Below, one piece after another: positions 34,498-43,916 of a DNA stretch of 64,000 bases. Both the position numbers and the translations under genes were made by a program. Below the pieces are notes generated by a model. That model ran no database searches, was not told the origin of the DNA, and saw only the letters and a list, made by a program, of their open reading frames with translations. Every line of letters begins with the position of its first letter. Positions within the stretch are counted from its first letter, which is position 1. Source of the stretch: Pararhizobium sp. YC-54 (GTDB lineage Bacteria; Pseudomonadota; Alphaproteobacteria; Rhizobiales; Rhizobiaceae); the NCBI RefSeq assembly GCF_025847205.1, contig NZ_JAOYTH010000004.1, positions 273,337 through 337,336 of the forward strand, read 5' to 3'.

Positions 34498-35493
34498 ATG
34501 AGCAAGGTAGACCTCGACATTTCCAACCTCCCCGATACGACAGTTTCCGTCCGCGACGTTTTCCGTATCGATACCGATCTGCGCGTGCCGGCCTATTCGA
34601 AGGCCGATGCCTATGTGCCGGATCTCGATCCCGACTATCTCTTCGATCGCGAGACGACGCTCGCCATCCTCGCCGGCTTTGCCCATAACCGCCGCGTCAT
34701 GGTCTCCGGTTATCACGGCACCGGCAAGTCGACCCATATCGAGCAGGTCGCTGCCCGCCTCAACTGGCCCTGCGTGCGCGTCAACCTCGATAGCCATGTC
34801 AGCCGTATCGATCTCGTCGGCAAGGACGCCATCGTCGTCAAGGACGGCATGCAGGTCACGGAATTCAAGGACGGCATCCTGCCCTGGGCCTACCAGCACA
34901 ATGTCGCGCTCGTTTTCGACGAATACGACGCTGGCCGTCCGGACGTGATGTTCGTCATCCAGCGCGTGCTCGAATCCTCCGGCCGCCTGACGCTGCTCGA
35001 CCAGAGCCGTGTCATTCGTCCGCACCCGGCATTCCGTCTGTTTGCGACGGCCAACACCGTCGGCCTCGGCGACACGACCGGCCTCTATCACGGCACCCAG
35101 CAGATCAACCAGGCGCAGATGGACCGCTGGTCGATCGTCACCACGCTGAACTACCTGCCGCACGACAACGAAGTCGATATCGTCGCCGCCAAGGTCAAGG
35201 GCTTCACCAAGGAACGCGGCCGCGACACCGTCTCGAAGATGGTCCGCGTTGCCGATCTGACCCGTGCCGCCTTCATCAACGGCGACCTGTCGACCGTCAT
35301 GAGCCCGCGTACCGTCATCACCTGGGCTGAAAACGCGCATATCTTCGGCGATATCGCCTTTGCCTTCCGCGTCACCTTCCTCAACAAGTGCGACGAGCTT
35401 GAGCGGGCGCTGGTGGCCGAACACTATCAGCGCGCCTTCGGTGTCGAGCTGAAGGAAAGTGCTGCCAATATCGTGCTCGAAGCCACGGCCTGA
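34498..35493 (+). CDS. cobS: Cobaltochelatase subunit CobS
   Basis: AAA+ subunit of the aerobic cobaltochelatase that inserts cobalt into hydrogenobyrinic acid a,c-diamide. Walker A is GYHGTGKST (71-79) and Walker B LVFDE (138-142), followed by sensor and arginine-finger regions. Of two adjacent ATG codons, the second has better spacing from GGAG. cobT follows after 3 bases. CobN, the third subunit, is not in the window. No cobalamin riboswitch is visible upstream. Confidence 0.93.
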   Translation: MSKVDLDISNLPDTTVSVRDVFRIDTDLRVPAYSKADAYVPDLDPDYLFDRETTLAILAGFAHNRRVMVSGYHGTGKSTHIEQVAARLNWPCVRVNLDSHVSRIDLVGKDAIVVKDGMQVTEFKDGILPWAYQHNVALVFDEYDAGRPDVMFVIQRVLESSGRLTLLDQSRVIRPHPAFRLFATANTVGLGDTTGLYHGTQQINQAQMDRWSIVTTLNYLPHDNEVDIVAAKVKGFTKERGRDTVSKMVRVADLTRAAFINGDLSTVMSPRTVITWAENAHIFGDIAFAFRVTFLNKCDELERALVAEHYQRAFGVELKESAANIVLEATA

Positions 35494-35496
35494 TCC

Positions 35497-37401
35497 ATGG
35501 CAGGCCGGGGCGACAATTCGAAAGCAAGGCCGGCCGGTGTGGTGGATGTTGAACCATTCCGCCGCGCACTGACCGGCTGCATCCGTTCGATTGCCGGGGA
35601 TTCGGAAATCGAGGTCGTGTTTGCCAACGAGCGTCCGGGGCTTGCCGGAGAGCGCGTGCGGCTGCCGGAAATCTCCAAGCGGCCGACACGCCAGGAACTG
35701 GCGATCACCCGCGGCCTCGGCGATTCGATGGCGCTGCGCAAGGCCTGCCACAACCCCCGCATTCATGCGACCATGTCGCCGCAGGGGGCGGACGCAAGGG
35801 TGATCTTCGATGCCGTCGAGCAGGCACGTGTCGAGGCGATCGGCGCACTGCGCATGACCGGTGTCGCCACCAACCTGACGTCGATGCTCGACGACAAATA
35901 TGCCCGTGCCAATTTCGGCACGATCGACCGGCAGGCGGATGCGCCGCTGGAGGAGGCCGTGGCGCTGATCGTGCGCGAAAAGCTCACCGGCCAGAAACCG
36001 CCTGCCTCCGCCGGTCAGGTGCTGGACCTCTGGCGTGATTTCATCGAGGAAAAAGCCGCCGGCGACATGGCCAACCTGTCGGCCGCCGTCAACGATCAGC
36101 AGGCCTTTGCCCGCGTCGTGCGCGACATGCTGACGTCGATGGAAGTCGCCGAGAAATATGGCGACGACGATGTCGAGCCAGACGACCAGGACACCCAGAC
36201 CGACGAGGACCAGCCGCGCAGCCAGGAAGAGGATGAAAACAGCTCCGACGAGGATGCCGGTTCCGACGCTGCCCCGGCCGACGAGAACGAAACCGCCGAC
36301 GAGCAGATGGACGAAGGCGAGATGGACGGCGCCGAAATCTCCGAAGAAGAGATGTCGGACGACGGCGAGGACGACAGCGAGACGCCGGGCGAGGTCAAGC
36401 GCCCAAGCCATCCCTTCGACGATTTCAACGAAAAGGTCGATTACGGCGTCTTCACCGAGGAGTTCGACGAAACCATCACGGCCGAGGAACTTTGCGACGA
36501 AGCCGAACTCGAGCGCCTGCGCGCTTTCCTCGACAAGCAGCTGGCCCATCTGCAGGGCGCCGTCGGCCGGTTGGCCAACCGGTTGCAGCGCCGCCTGATG
36601 GCGCAGCAGAACCGTTCCTGGGAATTCGACCTGGAAGAGGGCTATCTCGATTCGGCGCGGTTGACGCGCATGATCATCGACCCGATGCAGCCCTTGTCGT
36701 TCAAGCGTGAGAAGGACACCAACTTCCGCGATACGGTCGTGACGCTCTTGATCGACAATTCCGGCTCGATGCGTGGCCGGCCGATCACGGTCGCCGCCAC
36801 CTGCGCGGACATCCTTGCCCGCACGCTGGAACGCTGCGGCGTCAAGGTCGAGATCCTCGGCTTCACCACCAAGGCCTGGAAGGGCGGGCAATCGCGCGAA
36901 AAGTGGCTGGCCAGCGGCAAGCCGCAGACGCCGGGCCGGCTTAACGACCTGCGCCACATCATCTACAAGTCCGCAGACGCCCCCTGGCGCCGCGCCCGCC
37001 GCAATCTCGGCCTGATGATGCGTGAAGGGCTGCTCAAGGAAAACATCGACGGTGAGGCGCTGATCTGGGCGCATAACCGGCTGCTCGGCCGCTCCGAACA
37101 ACGCCGTATCCTGATGATGATCTCGGATGGTGCGCCGGTCGACGATTCGACCCTGTCGGTCAATCCGGGCAACTATCTGGAGCGGCATCTGCGCGCCGTC
37201 ATCGAGCAGATCGAGACGCGTTCCCCGGTCGAATTGCTGGCCATCGGCATCGGTCATGACGTGACGCGATACTACCGCAAGGCCGTGACCATCGTCGATG
37301 CGGACGAACTCGCCGGCGCGATGACCGAGCAGCTGGCCTCGCTGTTTGACGACGAGAGTTCCCGCCGCCGGGCCGCGCCCGCGCGCCGGCGTGCGAGCTG
37401 A
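35497..37401 (+). CDS. cobT: Cobaltochelatase subunit CobT
   Basis: Partner of CobS in the cobalt-inserting chelatase. The 634 residues include an N-terminal CobT domain, an extremely acidic central linker (about 220-310, dense in Asp and Glu) and a C-terminal VWA domain with the MIDAS motif D420-N-S-G-S-M, matching the organisation of CobT and magnesium chelatase BchD. It starts 3 bases after cobS and is followed by a GC-rich hairpin. Confidence 0.93.
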   Translation: MAGRGDNSKARPAGVVDVEPFRRALTGCIRSIAGDSEIEVVFANERPGLAGERVRLPEISKRPTRQELAITRGLGDSMALRKACHNPRIHATMSPQGADARVIFDAVEQARVEAIGALRMTGVATNLTSMLDDKYARANFGTIDRQADAPLEEAVALIVREKLTGQKPPASAGQVLDLWRDFIEEKAAGDMANLSAAVNDQQAFARVVRDMLTSMEVAEKYGDDDVEPDDQDTQTDEDQPRSQEEDENSSDEDAGSDAAPADENETADEQMDEGEMDGAEISEEEMSDDGEDDSETPGEVKRPSHPFDDFNEKVDYGVFTEEFDETITAEELCDEAELERLRAFLDKQLAHLQGAVGRLANRLQRRLMAQQNRSWEFDLEEGYLDSARLTRMIIDPMQPLSFKREKDTNFRDTVVTLLIDNSGSMRGRPITVAATCADILARTLERCGVKVEILGFTTKAWKGGQSREKWLASGKPQTPGRLNDLRHIIYKSADAPWRRARRNLGLMMREGLLKENIDGEALIWAHNRLLGRSEQRRILMMISDGAPVDDSTLSVNPGNYLERHLRAVIEQIETRSPVELLAIGIGHDVTRYYRKAVTIVDADELAGAMTEQLASLFDDESSRRRAAPARRRAS

Positions 37402-37412
37402 CAATACTGTCT

Positions 37413-37440
37413 GGCCGGGGCGCTTAGTGCTGCCCCGGTC
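37413..37440 (+). terminator. GC-rich hairpin after cobT
   Basis: About 9 bp of stem, GGCCGGGGC with GCCCCGGTC, ends 39 bases past the cobT stop. It has no long T run, so termination is only probable. Confidence 0.45.
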
Positions 37441-37515
37441 TTGCCTGCCATATTGCGTGTTGATTTTGCCGGAGCCGCTTTGCGCTCCATGCCGGCATGC
37501 CGGAAGGACTTCCTT

Positions 37516-38553
37516 TTGAACACGACACTGATCCAGGCTGCCGCCTTTTCCCTGACACTGGCCACCATGCCGTCGGTCGCGGCGACATTGCCGGTTTCGG
37601 AAATCGTCCCGGTGAAAAGCCGGCAGATCGACAACTTCAAGATCGGTTCGGACCAGAAACTGTTCGGCAAGCTGGAGTTCATCGGTGGCATCGAGATGTC
37701 GTCGTCGAACGCCTTGCTTGGTGCGATCTCGTCGATCCGCTTTCGCCCGGACCGGAAATCCTTCCTCGCGGTCATGGATACCGGCCATTGGGTCGAAGGG
37801 AAAATCAAGCGCGACCAGAAAGGCCGGCTGGCGGGCGCCAGCGATCTGACGGTAACCTCGATGATCGATGCCAACGGCCGGTCCGAACAGGTCAAGGAGC
37901 GGATGGACTGCGAGGGTGTGGCGCTGCGCGACGGCGCGGTGCTCGCCAGCTACGAGGGACTTCACCGCGTCGATTCCTATCCCGATCCCGGCTTTGCCCG
38001 GTCCGGGCCCGTCGCGACCTTGCCGCTTCTCATTCCCGAACAATCACTGGGCGGCAATCGCGGGCTTGAAACCATCGCCGTTTCGCCCAAGGACGGCCCA
38101 CTTGCGGGCGGCACCGCTGTTGTGGCCGAGCGGAGCTTCGACACGGCCGGCCATCTCCTGGCCGCCGTCCTCGACGGTCCCCGCAAGGGCGTTTTCAGCG
38201 TCGTTCGGAAAGGGCCTTTCGCGGTGACTGACGGTGCGTTCCTGCCCAACGGCGACCTGTTGATTCTGGAGCGCCGCTTCAGCTTTGCCGAGGGCCTCGG
38301 CATGCAGATACGCCGCATCAGGGGGGGCGACATCAAGCCTGGCGCGGTGGTCGATGGCGAAATCCTCCTCAACGCAGACATGGGCTACCAGATTGACAAT
38401 ATGGAAGGTCTGGATGTCATCGTTGAGCCCGGTGGCGACATCCGCATCATCATCGTTTCCGATGACAACCACTCCATCCTCGAGCGCAACCTGATGCTGG
38501 AGTTCCGGCTGGTCGAAATAGAAACTGCACAAGAAAAAACCCGCACCATGTGA
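37516..38553 (+). CDS. Exported esterase-like phytase-family protein
   Basis: A 345-residue protein of the esterase-like-activity-of-phytase family (PF13449-type), predicted beta-propeller. The N-terminus LNTTLIQAAAFSLTLATM has signal-peptide character, pointing to the periplasm or outside. I use TTG at 37516 as the start because AAGGA is 7 bases before it; ATG at 37489 would lengthen the N-terminus without a ribosome site. Typical family features are the repeated strands such as GGIEMSSSNALLGAISS and DCEGVALRDGAVLASYEG. The substrate is unknown; phytase activity is not implied. Confidence 0.78.
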   Translation: MNTTLIQAAAFSLTLATMPSVAATLPVSEIVPVKSRQIDNFKIGSDQKLFGKLEFIGGIEMSSSNALLGAISSIRFRPDRKSFLAVMDTGHWVEGKIKRDQKGRLAGASDLTVTSMIDANGRSEQVKERMDCEGVALRDGAVLASYEGLHRVDSYPDPGFARSGPVATLPLLIPEQSLGGNRGLETIAVSPKDGPLAGGTAVVAERSFDTAGHLLAAVLDGPRKGVFSVVRKGPFAVTDGAFLPNGDLLILERRFSFAEGLGMQIRRIRGGDIKPGAVVDGEILLNADMGYQIDNMEGLDVIVEPGGDIRIIIVSDDNHSILERNLMLEFRLVEIETAQEKTRTM

Positions 38554-38564
38554 TGATGCGGGTT
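38538..38564 (+). terminator. Terminator overlapping the stop of the phytase-like gene
   Basis: An 8-bp stem AACCCGCA/TGCGGGTT spans the stop codon. It could also terminate the convergent transporter gene, where the A run becomes a T run. Confidence 0.55.
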
Positions 38565-38589
38565 CCATGTCTTTATGCTGTTTTGGAAA

Positions 38590-39228
38590 TCAGGCGCGGG
38601 CCTTCACGCCCGGCATCGGCTTGATCACGTTCATCAGTGCGCCATAGGGCAACAGCATCACCAGGCCGACGATGATCTTGACGCTGAGGTCGCCGAGCGC
38701 CCAGGAGATCCAGCGCGGCGCTTCTGCCGTCATGACGCCGAGGATCGGGGCGCTTTCGAGCGCGAACGGGTCGTTGGGGCCGAAGACGACGAAGAACGCG
38801 GCGAAGGCGAAGGAAAAGAAAATCGCCGTATCGAGGAAGGATCCGAACAGCGAGCCGACCAGCGGCGCGCGCCACCAGCTCTGTGCCCGCAGCTTGTTGA
38901 ACACCGAGATATCGAGAAGCTGGCCGAGCAGGAAGGCAGAGCCCGACGCGATCGCGATGCGCGGCGTTGCCACCAGCACCGACAGGACGACGGCGACGGC
39001 AAAACCTGCGACCACGACCTTGCGGGCGGTGCGCGGTCCGAACTGGCGGTTGGTGAGATCGGTAACCAGGAAGGCGACTGGATAGCTGAAGGCGCCCCAG
39101 GTCAGAAGATCACCCAGCTGCATGCCGGCGATCGCGCCGGGCAGGGGATACTGGACCAGGACATTGGAGGCTACGACCACCAGGGTCATCAGCGCGACAT
39201 AGGTCATGAACGTGCGGTTTGTCAGCAT
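38590..39228 (-). CDS. Queuosine precursor transporter (YhhQ/VUT family)
   Basis: A 212-residue, very hydrophobic protein with about six transmembrane helices, matching the VUT/YhhQ family that imports queuosine precursors (preQ0/preQ1) for tRNA modification. Signature segments are NVLVQYPLPG, YPVAFLVTDLTNRQFG and WWRAPLVGSLFGSFLDTAIFF. ATG at 39228 has AGGA 8 bases upstream; the frame extends to 39264 without a better site. It is the first gene downstream of rpmB, separated by a hairpin. Confidence 0.88.
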   Translation of the reverse strand: MLTNRTFMTYVALMTLVVVASNVLVQYPLPGAIAGMQLGDLLTWGAFSYPVAFLVTDLTNRQFGPRTARKVVVAGFAVAVVLSVLVATPRIAIASGSAFLLGQLLDISVFNKLRAQSWWRAPLVGSLFGSFLDTAIFFSFAFAAFFVVFGPNDPFALESAPILGVMTAEAPRWISWALGDLSVKIIVGLVMLLPYGALMNVIKPMPGVKARA

Positions 39229-39335
39229 TTTTTTATCCTGGGGTATGCCACCAGTTGGAGTCATCTGAATCCGCTATTCACCTTGCTTTGAGCCAGGCAA
39301 GCCGCGAACGGTTCACTGCAAACGGCACACGAGAA

Positions 39336-39366
39336 AAAGGCCCGCCGGTTGCCCTGGCAAGCCTTT
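39336..39366 (-). terminator. Terminator after rpmB
   Basis: AAAGGC/GCCTTT outer stem with a TTGCC/GGCAA inner hairpin, followed on the minus strand by a run of T, 25 bases past the rpmB stop. Confidence 0.55.
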
Positions 39367-39390
39367 AATCCGTGTAGCCAAGTGTGCCGA

Positions 39391-39693
39391 TTAAGCGGCG
39401 ACAGCGACGGCTTCAGCCGTCTTCTTGACGATCTGGCGGCGCAGCAGGCGAGCGCGCATCGACAGCTCGACTTCGTCAGCCTTGATCAGGAATGCGTCGA
39501 GACCACCGCGATGTTCAACCGAACGCAGGGCTGCGGCCGAAACACGCAGACGGTAACGCTGACCGAGCACGTCGGAAATCAACGTAACCTGGCACAGGTT
39601 CGGAAGGAACTTGCGCTTGGTCTTGTTGTTTGCGTGGCTCACATTGTTGCCCGACTGGACGCCCTTGCCGGTCAATTCGCAACTACGGGACAT
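39391..39693 (-). CDS. rpmB: 50S ribosomal protein L28
   Basis: A 100-residue basic protein with the L28 signature [26 protein letters not shown] at the N-terminus (shown here only in part: [19 protein letters not shown]) and [16 protein letters not shown] in the middle. It is longer at the C-terminus than gammaproteobacterial L28, as usual in Rhizobiales. It has its own strong promoter at 39787-39815 and a terminator, so it is transcribed alone rather than with rpmG. Confidence 0.95.
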   Translation of the reverse strand: MSRSCELTGKGVQSGNNVSHANNKTKRKFLPNLCQVTLISDVLGQRYRLRVSAAALRSVEHRGGLDAFLIKADEVELSMRARLLRRQIVKKTAEAVAVAA

Positions 39694-40054
39694 GATGCAC
39701 CTATTTTTCTTTTCGCCTTCGGTCCATGCGTTGGCGGGCCATAAGCCCAGGCCGCATTCCGTTGGCCATGATTGGAAAGTTGCGGTTCTATAGTCAGCGA
39801 GAGCCGCGGCGTCAAGCCAAACCTTCGTTTTCCGGGAAAAACTCTTGGGAAACGTCGAGTCTTTCAGGCCGGAGAAGCCGATATGTTTGGATTCTCTTCG
39901 CCCGTATACATCTTTGCAGCAGTGAATTCCACTTTATATAGCCTTGGGTTAATGCTTGTGGCGAAAGCCGGGTTCACGGCGCAGAAATGCCGCAAACCCG
40001 CCGTATCGGCTAATGTCGCGTGTCGCGTGAACGGGAATGGGAAGGGCATCTGCA
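39694..40054. other. Intergenic region between rpmB and DUF3108 gene (361 bp)
   Basis: Holds the rpmB promoter on the minus strand. On the plus strand TTTGCA (39913), 16 bases, TATATA (39935) is a possible promoter for the DUF3108 gene. GANTC sites are present but isolated. Nothing else is supported. Confidence 0.45.
39787..39815 (-). promoter_or_regulatory. Sigma-70 promoter of rpmB
   Basis: On the minus strand TTGACG, exactly 17 bases, TATAGA. The -10 element is 94 bases from the rpmB start, leaving a leader of about 85 bases. Confidence 0.7.
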
Positions 40055-40831
40055 ATGAACTGGCGCATCGGTGTCTTCGCGCTTCTGGCGTTTGCCACGG
40101 CAACGTTTTCCACAGGCACGGTTTACGCCGTCGAAGTGACGCACAATACCGATTACAGCATTTCGCTGGCCGGCTTGCCGATTGCCCGGGCGTCGTTCCA
40201 TACAGAGCTCAAGGCCAACCGCTACACCATTTCCGGCACCATGAACTCGGCCGGGCTCGCCGATATTTTCGCCCAGACGTCGGGCGAAACCTCGGTATCC
40301 GGTGTTGTCGGCCGCGACCGGCTGAGCGCCTCGGAGTATCGGGTCCGCTACCAGACAGGCAAGAAGGGCCGGGCGATCGACGTCCAGTTCCGTAACGGCG
40401 ATGTCATGTCCGCCTCGATGAAGCCGGCGCGCCGGATCCCGAAGAACTGGGTGCCGGTCACCAAGGCGGACATGCGCAATGTCGTCGATCCGCTGTCCGG
40501 CCTGATCTTTCCCGCCGATACGCGGATCTGCCCGAAAAGCGTGCCGATCTTCGACGGCGAATCGCGCATGGACCTGAAACTCTCGCCGAAGGGCACCAAG
40601 CCCTTCAAAACGGAGGGATTCCAGGGCGATGTCATCGTCTGCGGCATCAAGTTCGTGCCGAAATCCGGCTACCGCAAGGGGCGCGACGACGTCGATTACC
40701 TGCGCAAGCTGGAAACCATGGAAATCTGGTTTGCCAAGGCCGATGCGGTCAACGTATACGCTCCGGTCTATGTCAGGATTCCGACCAGCCTCGGCCCGGT
40801 GACCATCTGGGCGACGCGGTTCGGAAGCTGA
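40055..40831 (+). CDS. DUF3108 exported protein
   Basis: A 258-residue protein with a signal peptide (cleavage near VYA-V, residue 25) and a DUF3108 domain: alternating strands beginning YSISLAGLPIARASFHTELK and a later cysteine pair (RICPKS, VCGIKF). The family is periplasmic, of unknown function, and its fold resembles outer-membrane-biogenesis or lipid-binding beta proteins. It is followed 42 bases later by the EamA-family gene. Confidence 0.8.
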   Translation: MNWRIGVFALLAFATATFSTGTVYAVEVTHNTDYSISLAGLPIARASFHTELKANRYTISGTMNSAGLADIFAQTSGETSVSGVVGRDRLSASEYRVRYQTGKKGRAIDVQFRNGDVMSASMKPARRIPKNWVPVTKADMRNVVDPLSGLIFPADTRICPKSVPIFDGESRMDLKLSPKGTKPFKTEGFQGDVIVCGIKFVPKSGYRKGRDDVDYLRKLETMEIWFAKADAVNVYAPVYVRIPTSLGPVTIWATRFGS

Positions 40832-40855
40832 CGATCCATATGGCCGGGGTCAAAT

Positions 40856-40887
40856 GCATGAAAGTTCAGGCGCATGAAAGTTAAGGC
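40856..40887 (+). repeat. 16-bp tandem duplication across the EamA start codon
   Basis: GCATGAAAGTTCAGGC (40856-40871) is followed directly by GCATGAAAGTTAAGGC (40872-40887), a tandem duplication with one mismatch. Both copies contain ATG; the first, at 40858, opens an 8-codon frame ending in TAA at 40882-40884 that overlaps the real start at 40874 in another frame. Confidence 0.8.
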
Positions 40888-41764
40888 AACGCTGATCGGC
40901 TTTTCGGCGATCCTGATGTGGTCTCTGCTGGCCCTGTTCACGGCCGCATCCGGCACCATGCCGCCCTTCCAGCTTTCGGCCATCTGCTTTTCTATCGGCA
41001 GCATTCCCGGCCTTGTGGTGCTGGCGCTCAAGCCGGAGCGGCTGGCGCTTCTAAGGCAGCCCGCAAAAGTCTGGATTGTCGGCATTGCCGGCCTGTTCGG
41101 CTATCATTTCCTCTATTTCACGGCGCTGCGCAACGCGCCCGCGGTCGAAGCCGGGCTGATCGCCTATCTTTGGCCGCTTTTGATCGTCGTCGGTTCGGCA
41201 TTGCTGCCGGGCGAACGGTTGCGGTGGTATCATGTTGCCGGCGCCATCTGCGGTCTTGCCGGCACGATCCTGATTGTCGCGCGCAACGGCGTTCAGTTCG
41301 ACGATGCCTATGTCATGGGCTACAGTGCGGCTCTGGCCTGCGCCTTCACCTGGTCCGGCTATTCGCTGCTGACGCGGCGGTTCGAGGCCGTCTCGACGGA
41401 TGTTGTCACCGGCTTTTGCCTGGCCACGGCGGCGCTGTCGTTCCTGTGCCATCTCGGCTTGGAAACGACGGTCTGGCCGGAGACGGCAACGCAGTGGATC
41501 GCCGTCGCGGGCCTCGGTCTCCTGCCGGTCGGTGCTGCCTTCTATGCCTGGGATTATGGCGTCAAGAACGGCAATATCCAGATCCTCGGCGTTGCCAGCT
41601 ATGCCGCGCCGGTTCTCTCGACGCTGGTGCTGATCGCTTTCGGCTTTGCCGAGCCATCCTGGCGTATCGCGCTCGCCTGCCTGTTCGTGACCGGCGGCGC
41701 AGTTCTTGCGGCCAAGGACATCATTTTCCGTCATCGCCCGGTCGAGACGCAGCCCGCCGAGTAG
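40874..41764 (+). CDS. EamA-family exporter (YddG-like)
   Basis: A 296-residue inner-membrane protein with ten predicted transmembrane helices in two EamA repeats; close in length and style to aromatic-amino-acid exporters such as YddG. Segments such as LFGYHFLYFTALRNAPAVEA and GLGLLPVGAAFYAWDYGVKNG are typical of the family's pore helices. Substrate is not assignable. The start codon lies in the second copy of a 16-bp tandem repeat, so an overlapping 8-codon upstream frame may influence translation. It follows the DUF3108 gene by 42 bases. Confidence 0.85.
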   Translation: MKVKATLIGFSAILMWSLLALFTAASGTMPPFQLSAICFSIGSIPGLVVLALKPERLALLRQPAKVWIVGIAGLFGYHFLYFTALRNAPAVEAGLIAYLWPLLIVVGSALLPGERLRWYHVAGAICGLAGTILIVARNGVQFDDAYVMGYSAALACAFTWSGYSLLTRRFEAVSTDVVTGFCLATAALSFLCHLGLETTVWPETATQWIAVAGLGLLPVGAAFYAWDYGVKNGNIQILGVASYAAPVLSTLVLIAFGFAEPSWRIALACLFVTGGAVLAAKDIIFRHRPVETQPAE

Positions 41765-41766
41765 GC

Positions 41767-42210
41767 TTAAGACACCGGCGGTTGCCAGTCCGCTGGCGCC
41801 ATCTCGAAGGCGGAAAAATCGAAGCCCGGCGAAACGGTACAACCGACCAGTGTCCAGGCGCCGAGCGAGGCCGCCGATTGCCACCAGTTGGCCGGCACGA
41901 CCGCCTGTGGCAGTTCGCCACTCAAGATGTTTGAGCCGAGCTTGACGGTCGTGGCCGGCTTGCCATCCTCAGCGATGCTGAGTGCCAGCGGCGCGCCTGC
42001 GTAGAAGTGCCAGACCTCGATCGCATCGCGCACGCGGTGCCAGTGTGAGCGCTCGCCGCGCTCCAGAAGATAGTAGATGGCGGTGGAATGGCCGCGCGGG
42101 CCGCCCGCCTTGTCCTTGAACGTCTGAATATACCAGCCGCCTTCCGGATGGCGCTCCATTTTCAACGTCTCGATAATGGCTTGCGCCGATAGCGGCAGTT
42201 GCACGTCCAT
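41767..42210 (-). CDS. DUF985 cupin protein
   Basis: A 147-residue cupin of the DUF985 family, with the beta-barrel motifs EGGWYIQTF, SHWHRVRDAIEVWHFYAG and PANWWQSA. Such proteins are often annotated as YML079-like; no firm activity is known. Its ATG overlaps the gloB stop (TGATG), so it is translationally coupled to gloB. It converges on the EamA gene, with only 2 bases between their stop codons. Confidence 0.83.
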   Translation of the reverse strand: MDVQLPLSAQAIIETLKMERHPEGGWYIQTFKDKAGGPRGHSTAIYYLLERGERSHWHRVRDAIEVWHFYAGAPLALSIAEDGKPATTVKLGSNILSGELPQAVVPANWWQSAASLGAWTLVGCTVSPGFDFSAFEMAPADWQPPVS

Positions 42211-42980
42211 CAGAAATTGTCCTTGCGTTTGCGGATTTCGGCAAAGACCTCGGCATCCGATGCTTTGTCCATCCTGAGATGCGCCCTGATCCCGGCGTCA
42301 TGCGGCCGCAGGAAGGGGTTGGTGGCTTTTTCCAGCCCCAGTGTCGTCGGCGCGGTAAAGGCTCCCTTGGCGCGCAGGGCGTCGATTTCGGCGGCCCGGG
42401 ATTTCAGGGCCGCGTTGTCCGGATCCACCGTTACGGCAAAGCGCGCATTGGCCTGCGAGTATTCGTGGCCGAAATAGACCGTCGTGTCGTCCGGCAGCGC
42501 CATCAGTTTTTGCAGCGAGTTCCACATCTGCGCCGGCGTGCCTTCAAACAGGCGGCCGCAGCCAAGTGCAAACAGCGTGTCGGCGGAAAACAGCAGCTTG
42601 TCGTCGGGGAAGTAGAAACAGATATGCCCGGCCGTATGCCCCGGCGTTTCGAAAACATGCACCTTGTGACCGGCAAATTCAAAATCGCCGCCATCGCCCA
42701 CGGTCATGTCGATACCCGGAATTTTCGACGCCTCGCTTTTAGGGCCGATGATCGTCGCGTCGTAGCGCGTCTTCAGCGTCAGGTTGGCGTCCACATGGTC
42801 GAGATGGTGGTGGGTGGTCAGGATATGGGTCAGCGTCCAGCCACGGCGCTTCAGCGCCGCCAGGATGGCGGCTTCCTCAGGCGCATCGATAGAGGCGGTG
42901 GCGCCGCTTGCCGGATCGTGGATGAGCACACCGAAATTATCGGTGCGGCACGGGAAGAGTTCGATATCGAGATTGGCCAT
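42210..42980 (-). CDS. gloB: Hydroxyacylglutathione hydrolase (glyoxalase II)
   Basis: Hydrolyses S-lactoylglutathione to lactate and glutathione, the second glyoxalase step; cytoplasmic. The binuclear metallo-beta-lactamase site is built from [10 protein letters not shown], the later histidines of [13 protein letters not shown] and D/H in [12 protein letters not shown] and [13 protein letters not shown]. Length 256 is standard. The start [11 protein letters not shown] is 87 bases from the divergent methyltransferase gene, an arrangement often seen in rhizobia. Confidence 0.93.
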   Translation of the reverse strand: MANLDIELFPCRTDNFGVLIHDPASGATASIDAPEEAAILAALKRRGWTLTHILTTHHHLDHVDANLTLKTRYDATIIGPKSEASKIPGIDMTVGDGGDFEFAGHKVHVFETPGHTAGHICFYFPDDKLLFSADTLFALGCGRLFEGTPAQMWNSLQKLMALPDDTTVYFGHEYSQANARFAVTVDPDNAALKSRAAEIDALRAKGAFTAPTTLGLEKATNPFLRPHDAGIRAHLRMDKASDAEVFAEIRKRKDNF

Positions 42981-43067
42981 GGTGGTATTCCTGCAGACGG
43001 AATGTCGTTGTGGCGAATGTAGTGACCGCCGCCTTGAAGTCCACCCGTTCCAGTCTAACATGAAGGC

Positions 43068-43838
43068 ATGCACGCAGATATCGTCGACCTTCGCCAGTTC
43101 TATCATTCCCGCCTCGGGCGCTTTGCCGAACAATCGATCAGCATGGCGCTGTCGTCGGTCTGGGCACGCTTGCCGGAGGAGCGGCTGGTCGGGCTCGGCT
43201 ATGCCGTCCCTTATCTCGATCGCTTTCGCGCCGATACCGAGCGCACCTTTGCCTTCATGCCGGCGGGCCAAGGGGCGGTGAATTGGCCGGTGGCCGAACT
43301 GTCCACGACAGCGCTGATCTTCGATGAGGAACTGCCGCTCCCCGATTCGTCCGTAGACCGGGTACTGATGGTGCATTCACTGGAATTCGCGGAAAACCCG
43401 CGCGAAACGATGAAAGAGCTCTGGCGTGTTCTGGCGCCTGGCGGCCGTCTGGTGATCGTCGTGCCGAATCGCCGCGGCGTCTGGGCCCGCATGGAGCACA
43501 CGCCCTTCGGGTCCGGCCGGCCCTATTCGCGCGGGCAGCTGACCGCCCTTTTGCGCGAAACCAATTTTACGCCCGGTGCTTCCGCCGATGCGCTGTTCTT
43601 TCCACCCTCCAAGCTGAAATTGATCCTGAAGATGCGCCAGGCCTTCGAGCGGCTTGGCCGTTCGCTCTGGCCGGTCTTTTCCGGGGTCATCATCGTCGAG
43701 GCGCAGAAACGGCTCTATCAGGGCCTGCCGGTCGCCGCCCGCGCCTCGCGCCGCGTCTTCGTGCCGGTGCTGGCACCGCACGGTGTGCCGACGACGCGGG
43801 AAAAGCCGCTGGGGCAGGCGCATCGAATCGATTTGTGA
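43068..43838 (+). CDS. SAM-dependent methyltransferase
   Basis: A 256-residue class I methyltransferase of the Methyltransf_11 kind. SAM motif I is weak ([14 protein letters not shown] instead of a clear GxGxG); motif post-II and III are better: [19 protein letters not shown] and [20 protein letters not shown]. Divergent from gloB. Substrate is unknown. hisC follows on the same strand after 78 bases. Confidence 0.82.
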   Translation: MHADIVDLRQFYHSRLGRFAEQSISMALSSVWARLPEERLVGLGYAVPYLDRFRADTERTFAFMPAGQGAVNWPVAELSTTALIFDEELPLPDSSVDRVLMVHSLEFAENPRETMKELWRVLAPGGRLVIVVPNRRGVWARMEHTPFGSGRPYSRGQLTALLRETNFTPGASADALFFPPSKLKLILKMRQAFERLGRSLWPVFSGVIIVEAQKRLYQGLPVAARASRRVFVPVLAPHGVPTTREKPLGQAHRIDL

Positions 43839-43916
43839 CTTAGCGTCACACTCGACAAAAACCCTCTTCACCGGTATTGGCTGAACGTCATTTTCCCTGC
43901 CGCGAAAGCTGATCTC

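Noticed and set aside
34432..38043. A very long open frame on the minus strand opposite cobS-cobT
   Set aside because: It mirrors the codon pattern of the strongly supported cobS, cobT and phytase-like genes on the plus strand and has no recognisable domain; high GC makes such frames common.
38590..39390. preQ1 riboswitch upstream of the queuosine-precursor transporter
   Set aside because: The upstream leader has the rpmB terminator but no recognisable preQ1 aptamer pattern that I can support by eye.
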